From CAJQQY01 sp964352225 (GTDB lineage: Bacteria > Bacteroidota > Bacteroidia > Chitinophagales > Saprospiraceae), in assembly GCA_964352225.1 (NCBI GenBank), contig CAYGRM010000119.1, positions 1 to 17,087 of the forward strand: a stretch of DNA of 17,087 bases, read 5' to 3'. Numbering within the stretch: the first letter of the stretch is position 1; every line of letters begins with the position of its first letter. The translations under genes were made by a program, and so were the position numbers. The notes under the pieces were generated by a model. The model was not told the origin of the DNA and ran no database searches. It was given only the letters and a program-made list of their open reading frames with translations. Shown here in pieces: positions 7,128 through 13,730 of this stretch.

Positions 7128-7649
7128 TTAAAACGCATACCCAAACGCTAATCCAAAATGCGGCAAAAAAATCCTCCCATCACTAAAGTCACCAACCAAC
7201 GGAGTCAATCCAATTTTCCATAAAAACCCTCCCAATGGAGGATGCCGATGATACATCAAACTAAATGATGCAAACGATGTTCCTTCGAAATAAACTAGCT
7301 CATCGTTAAGTCTATAATCGTCCAGTTCTCTCATGTCAACATAAGTGTAACCTGCTCCTATTTCTAAATAATGCTTACCATCTTTTTTCCCTAATAAGTA
7401 ATTAATATGAACTGGAAAGGTTAGGCAACTTATATCGCTCAAACTCGAAAATCCTAATCCAATTCGTGCACCAAGTCCTCTATTCGATTTACCAAATCTA
7501 CTTTCATAATTAAAAGTATATGAAAAACCAGCCCCACCTAATTCAAAAAAAGTACCATGTCCTCTTCGTTCAAAGGTAGGTTCCTCAGATTGAGCAGAAA
7601 GATTAATTAAAAATAAAGTGAAGGTAAAAAGTAAAATTATTTTTTTCAT
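7128..7649 (-). CDS. Small outer-membrane beta-barrel protein, copy A
   Basis: This 173-aa protein has a signal peptide (MKKIILLFTFTLFLINLSAQ) followed by alternating-residue beta-strands rich in Gly, Tyr and Phe (FELGGAGFSYTFNYESRF, YLEIGAGYTYV). It ends in a terminal Phe (HFGLAFGYAF), the usual last-strand signature of outer-membrane barrels. Eight or fewer strands fit the length. It is clearly paralogous to the gene 28 bp upstream: RRG, E-x-GG, GLGAR, GKKD, TPLVG and the C-terminal strand are shared. It is transcribed toward the shared terminator and probably co-transcribed with its paralog. Function unknown; it may be an outer-membrane receptor or scaffold of the surrounding envelope system. 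Confidence 0.8.
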   Translation of the reverse strand: MKKIILLFTFTLFLINLSAQSEEPTFERRGHGTFFELGGAGFSYTFNYESRFGKSNRGLGARIGLGFSSLSDISCLTFPVHINYLLGKKDGKHYLEIGAGYTYVDMRELDDYRLNDELVYFEGTSFASFSLMYHRHPPLGGFLWKIGLTPLVGDFSDGRIFLPHFGLAFGYAF

Positions 7650-7677
7650 AACAATATATACACGTTTTTATATTTTA

Positions 7678-8211
7678 TTAAAAAGCTCGACCAAAACTCA
7701 TTCCAAACATGGGTAACACTCCCAACGTTGCTTCTCCATCATCACCCTCCTGCCAATCCCAATATCCAACCAAAGGAGTAACTCCAACTCTAAAAACAAA
7801 TTTTCCATATCGAGGCTGACGCCGATACATGAAGGAAAAAGTTGCCGAAAATTGCTCATCTAAAGATTTGTTCCCAACTATATAAGGATCCTCATAATTG
7901 AAATAAGTAACTCCTCCTCCAATTTCAAAAAAATGATTACTATCCTTTTTTCCTGTCATATAAGTTAACATCACCGGCGTAGCAATCCAATCTCCTACAG
8001 CACTAAATCCTACCCGCGCACCTAGTCCTCCTGTTTGTTCCTTAAATCGAATATCAAAATTGACCGAATAAACAAAAGCATTTCCGCCAAATTCTACATA
8101 AATCGCTTTCCCCCGACGATCATAAACTTGTGCGTCTGAATCAGGTAAAAAAAAGAAAAATATAAATCCAATTAAAATGATTCGAAAAATGGACGTAATT
8201 TTCATTTCCAT
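7678..8211 (-). CDS. Small outer-membrane beta-barrel protein, copy B
   Basis: This 177-aa paralog of the next gene has an N-terminal hydrophobic leader (ending PDSDAQ, probable cleavage after Ala). RRGKAIYVEFGGNAFVYS, GLGARVGFSAVG and TYMTGKKD follow, with barrel strands to a terminal Phe (MFGMSFGRAF). Start is ambiguous between ATG 8211 (MEMK) and ATG 8205 (MKI); the second gives the more typical leader. It is the first gene of a two-gene minus-strand unit, divergent from the CsgG-like operon, so the 202-bp region 8212-8413 holds promoters for both directions. The charged acidic loop near the C-terminus (EGDDGE) is absent in the paralog, suggesting that surface loops have diverged. Confidence 0.8.
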   Translation of the reverse strand: MEMKITSIFRIILIGFIFFFFLPDSDAQVYDRRGKAIYVEFGGNAFVYSVNFDIRFKEQTGGLGARVGFSAVGDWIATPVMLTYMTGKKDSNHFFEIGGGVTYFNYEDPYIVGNKSLDEQFSATFSFMYRRQPRYGKFVFRVGVTPLVGYWDWQEGDDGEATLGVLPMFGMSFGRAF

Positions 8212-8323
8212 AAATTTAGTTTTTTATAAATTTTGAGCTTCAAAAAAACATTTTTTCTAGTTAGCAACATAACAAAAACAAATAATTAACTTTTCTAATC
8301 ACCGATTTTTCCCTCATATTTGT

Positions 8324-8331
8324 TATTTTTG
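8324..8331 (+). promoter_or_regulatory. Possible Bacteroidota -7 box (TATTTTTG)
   Basis: TATTTTTG fits the TAnnTTTG consensus of the Bacteroidota housekeeping promoter and lies about 80 bp before the first CsgG-like gene in the divergent intergenic region 8212-8413. No convincing TTTG -33 element is visible at the right distance, so this is a weak call. Nothing else recognisable is present in that region, which is AT-rich. Confidence 0.3.
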
Positions 8332-8413
8332 AAACTCTAAAACCTACTACCCATCTTTTTGAAACAATCTAATTTTTAATTCACCGATCAGTATTTATAC
8401 AAAAAATAACGCA

Positions 8414-9229
8414 ATGAAATTTTTGTACAGTTTATTTCTATGTCTTTTGGCCTTTCAAATTCAAGCACAATATGACACCATTTATGTAGCCATCTTACCG
8501 TTTGCCGCTGATAGTGAAATGACCGAAGAATCCAGAACAAAATTACAAAATATTGTCGCCGATGAATTTACCAAAGACTATCGAATGGTATTGTTAGATC
8601 GAGGAAAATTTGACGTGGTTGCTGAAGAGCGAGATCGCCAACGTGATGAAGATTTTATTGATGGAAAAATTGTGGAGCAAGGAAAAGCAATTGGAGCAGA
8701 ATATTTAGTTGATGGATTTATAGATAATTATGGTCGCCAACTTTTTCTAAAAGTCTATGATGTGAGTGATGGTTCTTTGGTTGGTTCTACGGTTTCCTCT
8801 TTGACAGTCAAAAGAAATCAAAAACATCCCCTAGATATCAAAGGTGAAATCAAAGATATTTTTTCTACAACTACCCAAACTTCGCAGTTACAGAAAAATG
8901 TAAAAGATTTAATCAATCAATGTTTCTCTGAATTTTTATACATCGTAGTTGGGGCGGAAGAAGAAAGTAAAAAAAGAGTTCGCTCCCTAAAAGTTTTTGC
9001 TGGCAGTAAAATGGGATTAAAAAAAGGACAATTACTAGAAGTACAAGCTTTAGTAGTCGAGGAAGTTGAAGGCATCACTACCACCAGACGAGAATCAGCA
9101 GGTTGGGGAAGAATTGAAAAAGTAGATGGAGGATCATGGTGTATTTTAAAAGTAGAAGCAGGCAAAGGGAATATCAAAAAGCTTTTGAACCAAGGAACAA
9201 AATTACGTTGTCGAGCGATCAAAAAATAG
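8414..9229 (+). CDS. CsgG-like exported protein 1
   Basis: This 271-aa protein has a cleavable signal peptide (MKFLYSLFLCLLAFQIQAQ). The mature part shows the CsgG-type fold: opening strand VAILPFAADSEMT, helix, VLLDRGKFDVVAEERDRQ, then the signature GKIVEQGKAIGAEYLVDGFI and strand YGRQLFLKVYDVSDGSLVGST. CsgG forms the outer-membrane channel for curli and related proteins are outer-membrane assembly factors. Here no lipobox Cys follows the leader, so it is probably periplasmic or peripheral rather than an anchored lipoprotein pore. A C-terminal beta domain (about 190-271: GSKMGLKKGQLLEV...CILKV...GTKLRCRAIKK) is shared with the next two genes. It leads a four-gene operon (24-bp gap to the next). 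Confidence 0.8.
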   Translation: MKFLYSLFLCLLAFQIQAQYDTIYVAILPFAADSEMTEESRTKLQNIVADEFTKDYRMVLLDRGKFDVVAEERDRQRDEDFIDGKIVEQGKAIGAEYLVDGFIDNYGRQLFLKVYDVSDGSLVGSTVSSLTVKRNQKHPLDIKGEIKDIFSTTTQTSQLQKNVKDLINQCFSEFLYIVVGAEEESKKRVRSLKVFAGSKMGLKKGQLLEVQALVVEEVEGITTTRRESAGWGRIEKVDGGSWCILKVEAGKGNIKKLLNQGTKLRCRAIKK

Positions 9230-9253
9230 TTTAGCTGAACAAAAACTAAATAA

Positions 9254-10141
9254 ATGAAGTCGTTTTTAATTATTTCTCTTTCCTTTTTTTACACTTTTTC
9301 TTTCGCACAAGATGAGGTGATCAAGTTGGGAATTTTACCCTCCACCTATGGCGACGGAATGCCTTTGGCAGAATTCACAGAGTTTGAAAAAAATGTAATT
9401 GAACGGTTAAAAAAAATTGAACGATATGAAATCATTCGAGATCAATCTAGTTTTGAAGATGTAGCTATTAAATCGGAAGATGGCATTTTAAAAATTAGTA
9501 CTAGCCTTTTAGCTGAGCAAGTTGCGGTAACCTATTTATTACAAATTGTTTTTGGCGATACTGATTGGTCTTCCAATACCTCACCCTCCCCTGCTGGAGG
9601 AGTCCCTTATGAACATTCCGCCACCGTCTGGATGACCCTTAATATTTATGATGTTGCAACTGGAGTTTTAAAAAACAGTATCACTTTAACTGCCGATTCC
9701 GCTGATGGATCAAAAGAAAAAAGAGGCACCCGTCGATCTACCAATCCTTACAAAAATGCAGTTAGCAATGCTCAAAAAGGTCTTTGGAAAAAAACGACTC
9801 GAGCACTAAAAAACTTACTCCCATTAAACTTGGAAGTAATCGATGTGATAAAAAACGAAAAAGGTAAAGCCCAAGATATCCTAATCAATGGTGGGGAATT
9901 TCATGGTTTACAACCTAAGGAGCGCATTTATATTTATTATGAAAAAGAATATATCGTACGTGGAAAGCCGACCATGCGATTTGTTGAAGTAGCAAAAATT
10001 TCTTTAGAAAAAATAGATTCAAAAACTTCAATTGGAAAAATCCGAAGTGGTCAAGAAGCAATGATCAAAGCGCTCGAAGAAGGTAAAAAATTAAAATGCA
10101 TCCTCGATTCTAATCAATTCAAAAAAGGTTATGGATTCTAA
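9254..10141 (+). CDS. CsgG-like exported protein 2 (divergent)
   Basis: This 295-aa protein has a signal peptide (MKSFLIISLSFFYTFSFAQ). The mature part opens with a CsgG-type strand (VIKLGILPSTYGDG), then an EKNVIERLKKIERYEIIRDQ helix-strand segment and a VAVTYLLQIVFGD strand corresponding to the AxYLVDG motif. These are degenerate compared with the previous gene, and a WSSNTSPSPAGG loop is inserted. The C-terminal domain (about 200-290) matches that of its neighbours: INGGEFHGLQPKERIYIYY, a VEVAKISLEKI strand, and a KALEEGKKLKC ending. Its last 11 bases overlap the start of the following gene, indicating translational coupling. It is a third-position-like paralog of unknown function, probably working as a complex with the adjacent CsgG-like proteins. 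Confidence 0.68.
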   Translation: MKSFLIISLSFFYTFSFAQDEVIKLGILPSTYGDGMPLAEFTEFEKNVIERLKKIERYEIIRDQSSFEDVAIKSEDGILKISTSLLAEQVAVTYLLQIVFGDTDWSSNTSPSPAGGVPYEHSATVWMTLNIYDVATGVLKNSITLTADSADGSKEKRGTRRSTNPYKNAVSNAQKGLWKKTTRALKNLLPLNLEVIDVIKNEKGKAQDILINGGEFHGLQPKERIYIYYEKEYIVRGKPTMRFVEVAKISLEKIDSKTSIGKIRSGQEAMIKALEEGKKLKCILDSNQFKKGYGF

Positions 10142-11021
10142 ATTACTTATTTTTTTACATAAATTTTTCTTCGTAAATATATTGTTATGTATTTGCACAT
10201 TTTCTTCTTTAGCCCAAGATGAAGGAACTCCGGCATTAGGAATTTTGAAACTAAATGCAGCTGGTGTAGAAACGGAAGCAGCTGAAAATGTATCAAATCG
10301 AATTGAAATTGCTTTCTTTAATTCTAATCGTTTCCAAATAGTCACTCGACAAATCTTGGAAGCGATCGAAGTAGAAAGAGAAAGAAGTAAAGATGCAATC
10401 AACCTAGATGATCTTGCTATCCAACAAGGAATTGCGGTTGGTGCGGACTATATTTTGAAAGGAAAAGTTACTCACTACGATCGCAATACGCGACAATCAA
10501 CGCCAAATAGAACGACCGCTGGTCAACCAAGTCCTCCAAAAATATATACGAGTACCCTAGTACATTTTAGTCTACAAATTGTAGAAGTAAAATCAGGCGT
10601 GATCAAAGCTGGAGCAACCTACAAAGGTTCTCTAAATAACATCGATCATTTTGTCAAAAACTTTATACGGAAAGAATTTCCATTTCGTTTAACCATTCTG
10701 GAACATTTAATAGAAAAAGAAGAAAAGAGAAAAACCTCTGTCCTACTCGATGGCGGATTTAAACAAGGATTATATAATAGTATTTTGCTGGATGTCTACG
10801 AGATTATCCCGGAAAGCTTTGAAGGTCAAACTACCTATCGAGAAGTTTCCATTGGGAAGATGTATGTGGAAGCCATTGATTTTAGTGGTAACTTTTCACA
10901 ATGCATTATTAAAAAAGGGAGAAAACTCATTTTGAAAAAACTAGAAGAAGGGAAAACACTCATTTGTAAAGTCCCTAAAAATTTACGCTTCATGGGAATG
11001 AAGTTCGAATACAACTATTAG
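10131..11021 (+). CDS. CsgG-like exported protein 3
   Basis: This 296-aa protein starts at ATG 10131 inside the end of the previous gene, which gives the full signal peptide (MDSKLLIFLHKFFFVNILLC through SLAQ). CsgG-type features follow: ALGILKLNAAGVETE, NRFQIVTRQILEAIEVERER, LAIQQGIAVGADYILKGKV (the Gly-Ala-Asp-Tyr-Ile-Leu-x-Gly hallmark) and FSLQIVEVKSGVIKAGATY. The C-terminal domain (about 200-290: LLDGGFKQGLYNSILLDVY, VSIGKMYVEAIDFSG, KKLEEGKTLICKV) is the same as in the two upstream genes. A Ser/Thr/Pro-rich loop (TRQSTPNRTTAGQPSPP) replaces a turn, as in the preceding paralog. Five bases separate it from the DUF6175 paralog, so all four genes are probably one transcript and one complex. 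Confidence 0.76.
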   Translation: MDSKLLIFLHKFFFVNILLCICTFSSLAQDEGTPALGILKLNAAGVETEAAENVSNRIEIAFFNSNRFQIVTRQILEAIEVERERSKDAINLDDLAIQQGIAVGADYILKGKVTHYDRNTRQSTPNRTTAGQPSPPKIYTSTLVHFSLQIVEVKSGVIKAGATYKGSLNNIDHFVKNFIRKEFPFRLTILEHLIEKEEKRKTSVLLDGGFKQGLYNSILLDVYEIIPESFEGQTTYREVSIGKMYVEAIDFSGNFSQCIIKKGRKLILKKLEEGKTLICKVPKNLRFMGMKFEYNY

Positions 11022-11026
11022 AAAAC

Positions 11027-11902
11027 ATGCGAATTATTCATTTTGTAATTATATTGTTATTGACTTTTGACTTGTACTCGCAACAAGATCTAACGCTAGT
11101 GCAACCAACGATTATGATTATTCCTTTTGTCAAAGAAGGTAATGATTTACGAAGTGTTTTTGAAAGTGACAGCGCTCAACACGTTCGGGTTGCAATGACC
11201 AAAGTCAAAAATGCTTTTGATACTGCTCAGATCAAAACCATAGATTTAAAATCGATGATTCAACGGATTGACAATGATAAAATCTTAACTCATAATTCCC
11301 GAAGTGATCTAAAAAGTGGAGTGATTCATTATTCTGGTATTGATATTTATGTGGAGGTGGAAGCGCAAGTTGTGGAGACTTCGCGAGGCAATTCAGTAAC
11401 CGTTATCCTTAATGCCTTCGATGCTTTTTCAGGACATTCACTAGCTAATGGATTTGGTCACTCTCCTAAATTTTATACTCAGAACTTTGAAAAATTGAGC
11501 GAAAAAGCTTTGGATACTTTTTTAGGAGAATTTGTTATTTCTACTAAAACAGCTTTGGAAGATTTAGAAAAAAATGGCCGTTCGATCACGTTAAATATTG
11601 GAATTGAAAAAGGTGTAGAAATGGATATGGATTCAGAAATTGGAGATAGTGGAAATTTACTTTCGGACACAATTGAGAGTTGGTTGGAAAAAAATGCTTA
11701 CCAGTCACGATTTAATATTCAAGGAATTACTGCAACGAAAATGATTGTCAACGAAGTAAAAATCCCCAAAATAGATGCTAAAACAAAACGAAATTATCGT
11801 CCTTCCACATTCGCCAAAGCATTACTAGAATATTTAAAATCATTAGGAATTGAATGTAGTCGAGATGTGCAGGGGACGAATATTTTTATCACCATTAAAT
11901 AA
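11027..11902 (+). CDS. DUF6175-like secreted protein, copy 2
   Basis: This 291-aa protein has a leader MRIIHFVIILLLTFDLYSQQ and is a full-length paralog of the protein at 5276-6163. Shared landmarks in the same order are PTIMIIPFVKE, VRVAMTKVKNAFD, GIDIYVEVEAQV, NAFDAFSGHSLANG, FYTQNFEKLSEKAL, GRSITLNIGI, MDMDSEI, FNIQGITATKMIVNEVKIP and a final GTNIFITIK strand. Being last in the CsgG-like operon, it links that operon to the CHAT operon, which carries the other copy, and suggests both gene groups belong to one envelope system. The conserved acidic MDMDSE/MDTEME segment followed by a helical SDLLE/SDTIE segment is a candidate functional site. Reaction or ligand unknown. Confidence 0.8.
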   Translation: MRIIHFVIILLLTFDLYSQQDLTLVQPTIMIIPFVKEGNDLRSVFESDSAQHVRVAMTKVKNAFDTAQIKTIDLKSMIQRIDNDKILTHNSRSDLKSGVIHYSGIDIYVEVEAQVVETSRGNSVTVILNAFDAFSGHSLANGFGHSPKFYTQNFEKLSEKALDTFLGEFVISTKTALEDLEKNGRSITLNIGIEKGVEMDMDSEIGDSGNLLSDTIESWLEKNAYQSRFNIQGITATKMIVNEVKIPKIDAKTKRNYRPSTFAKALLEYLKSLGIECSRDVQGTNIFITIK

Positions 11903-11917
11903 TCCATGATTTTTTTC

Positions 11918-11977
11918 ACCACATAGGCACCTAGAAAACATAGGTAAAGTACTATGTTTTCTAGGTGCCTATGTGGT
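11918..11977. repeat. Perfect 26-bp inverted repeat
   Basis: The arms 11918-11943 (starting ACCACATAGGCACC) and 11952-11977 are exact reverse complements separated by eight bases (GTAAAGTA). CATAG/CTATG and CCTAGG-like submotifs recur inside the arms. It lies 15 bp after the last gene of the CsgG-like operon in a 180-bp gap. It could act as a terminator-like hairpin, although no T-run follows, and it also has the look of a dispersed intergenic element. The remainder of the gap is A/T-rich with no small gene seen. Confidence 0.85.
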
Positions 11978-12082
11978 AAAGTTTATTATATGGTGACCAT
12001 TTTTCTTAAAGCAAGGAAAGATTTTTTTTGCGAAAAAAAAGTAATTTGCACTCATCTTTTTTTCCAAAAAAAATAAATCCAT

Positions 12083-13612
12083 ATGACTTCCAATCCTACG
12101 CAAACTAATAAAATCCAAACTGGCGAAGACTATATCAATTCCCTCCGTGGACGAAACCTAAAAGTATATCTATTCGGCGAAATGGTTGAAGAACCTGTCG
12201 ATCATCCCATCATTCGACCTTCCATCAATGCCTTGGCAAAAACTTATGATTTGGCGATTGCAGCTCCTGAATTGGCTTCTGTGATTTCTCCATTTACTGG
12301 TGAACGAGTGAGTCGATTTTTACACGTTTGTACCGATGCGAAGGATTTAGTTTTGCAAAATAAAATGCAGCGGAAGTTGGGTCAATTGACGGGAACTTGT
12401 TTCCAACGATGCGTCGGAATGGATGCCTTCAACTCTTTGTATTCCGTTACCTTTGAAATGGATGAAAAATACAATACTCCTTATCACCAGCGATTCAAAG
12501 ACTTTTTGACAAAAATGCATCGCTCTAATTATGTGGTCGGAGGAGCCATGACTGATGTGAAAGGTGATCGAAGTCTCGCTCCACATCAGCAAGCAGATCA
12601 AGATATGTTTCTCCGAATTACCAAACGGACGGACAAAGGTGTTTACGTCACCGGAGCAAAAGCACATCAAACGGGCTGCATCAATTCGCATTGGATGGTC
12701 GTCATGCCAACCATGCGTTTGGGAGAAAAGGATAAAGATTTTGCCATCGTCGGAGCAGTTCCTGTCGATGCGGAAGGCATCACTTATATCTACGGTCGGC
12801 AGTCGTGCGACACTCGTGCGATGGAAGGTGGAACGATTGATATTGGAAATGTAAAGTATGGAGGACAAGAAGCGATGGTGATTTTTGAAGATGTTTTTAT
12901 TCCTACGGAAAATATTTTTATGGATGGAGAGTATGATTTTGCCGCCATGCTGGTGGAGCGATTTACTGCTTATCATCGTCGAAGTTATGTTTGTAAAAGT
13001 GGCGTTGGGGATGTTTTGATTGGAGCAGCTGCTTCGATTGCAGAAATGAATGGCGTGCCGAAAGTTTCGCACATCAAAGATAAATTGGTGGAGATGACGC
13101 ACTTAAACGAAACGGTTTATGCAACTGGAATTGCGTCCTCGCATCAAGGTTACGCAACTGATTCGGGGGCATTCATTTGCGATAGTATGTTATCGAATGT
13201 TTGTAAGCATCATGTGACCAAGATGCCTTACGAGATTGGAAGACTAGCCCAAGACTTAGCTGGTGGCTTAGTGGCAACTTTGCCTTCGGAAAAAGATTTA
13301 AATCATCCTGAGATTGGAAAATTACTACGAAAATACCTCAAAGGAAAAGCGGATGTACCTACCGAAGATCGAATGCGGATGCTTCGTTTGATTGAAAATA
13401 TGACGTTGGGACGGAATGCTGTTGGATACTTGACGGAGAGTATGCATGGGGCTGGATCGCCTCAGGCGCAACGAATTCAGATTGGTCGAGCGATGCAGTT
13501 GGAATATAAAAAACGATTGGCGAAGATTATTGCTGGAGTTGTTGAGGAGGAAGAAAAGGATTTGGTGGTGGAGGAATTGAGTGGGTATTTTGGAAGGGTT
13601 TTTAAAATTTAA
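12083..13612 (+). CDS. 4-hydroxybutyryl-CoA dehydratase / 4-HPA 3-hydroxylase-family flavoprotein
   Basis: This 509-aa protein has the acyl-CoA-dehydrogenase-like fold of the HpaB/AbfD superfamily. AbfD members dehydrate 4-hydroxybutyryl-CoA to crotonyl-CoA using FAD and a [4Fe-4S] cluster held by three Cys and one His. Here the first two Cys ligands match (GTCFQRCVG, Cys106 and Cys110). The second half is AYHRRSYVCKSGVGD, with His298 and Cys304. As I recall the clostridial enzyme, its His and Cys are seven positions apart; here they are six apart. Other AbfD-like landmarks are GAKAHQTGCINSHWMVVMP (flavin/substrate region) and YLTESMHGAGSPQAQRI near the C-terminus. Cluster ligands favour a dehydratase over a two-component hydroxylase, but the enzyme may use another CoA substrate. 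No neighbouring gene belongs to a 4-hydroxybutyrate or gamma-aminobutyrate pathway. Monocistronic by spacing. A long open frame antisense to it is a shadow. Confidence 0.8.
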   Translation: MTSNPTQTNKIQTGEDYINSLRGRNLKVYLFGEMVEEPVDHPIIRPSINALAKTYDLAIAAPELASVISPFTGERVSRFLHVCTDAKDLVLQNKMQRKLGQLTGTCFQRCVGMDAFNSLYSVTFEMDEKYNTPYHQRFKDFLTKMHRSNYVVGGAMTDVKGDRSLAPHQQADQDMFLRITKRTDKGVYVTGAKAHQTGCINSHWMVVMPTMRLGEKDKDFAIVGAVPVDAEGITYIYGRQSCDTRAMEGGTIDIGNVKYGGQEAMVIFEDVFIPTENIFMDGEYDFAAMLVERFTAYHRRSYVCKSGVGDVLIGAAASIAEMNGVPKVSHIKDKLVEMTHLNETVYATGIASSHQGYATDSGAFICDSMLSNVCKHHVTKMPYEIGRLAQDLAGGLVATLPSEKDLNHPEIGKLLRKYLKGKADVPTEDRMRMLRLIENMTLGRNAVGYLTESMHGAGSPQAQRIQIGRAMQLEYKKRLAKIIAGVVEEEEKDLVVEELSGYFGRVFKI

Positions 13613-13650
13613 ATACTTTCCAATATCAAAAGTTTTTAATACCTATTTCC

Positions 13651-13677
13651 AAAAAAAAATCGAACCGCTTCGCGGCT
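13651..13677 (-). terminator. Probable terminator of the TIR-FGE gene
   Basis: Read on the minus strand, a GC stem with loop (CCGC-GAA-GCGG, 13665-13675) is followed after TTCGA by nine Ts (13651-13659). It lies about 55 bp past the stop of the TIR-FGE gene. The stem is short (4 bp) but GC-pure. The same hairpin position, just past a suspected DGR variable region, is where such elements often carry a structural hairpin, so it could have a second role. Confidence 0.5.
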
Positions 13678-13700
13678 ACTTAACCCACTAACGCAAGAAA

Positions 13701-13729
13701 GGGTAAAAGGGTAAAAGTACAAAGGGTAA
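13701..13729. repeat. Short GGGTAAAA direct repeats
   Basis: Two exact copies of GGGTAAAA (13701-13708, 13709-13716) plus a third partial GGGTAA (13724-13729) lie immediately after the stop codon of the minus-strand TIR-FGE gene. Function unknown; slippage or a dispersed intergenic element are both possible. Confidence 0.5.
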
Positions 13730-13730
13730 T

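Noticed and set aside
8414..11021. CsgG-like proteins as outer-membrane lipoproteins forming a curli channel
   Set aside because: No lipobox Cys at the leader end in any of the three and no curli subunit (CsgA/B) or CsgE/F genes nearby; a plain curli system is not supported.
12347..13102. 251-codon open frame on the minus strand
   Set aside because: It lies wholly antisense to the dehydratase-family gene, whose motifs are unambiguous; the His/Ser/Ile-rich translation has no domain logic.
13613..13730. Possible template repeat or DGR accessory gene next to the variable region
   Set aside because: No A-rich copy of the variable block and no reverse-transcriptase motifs are found here or elsewhere in the window; only short repeats and a hairpin are visible.
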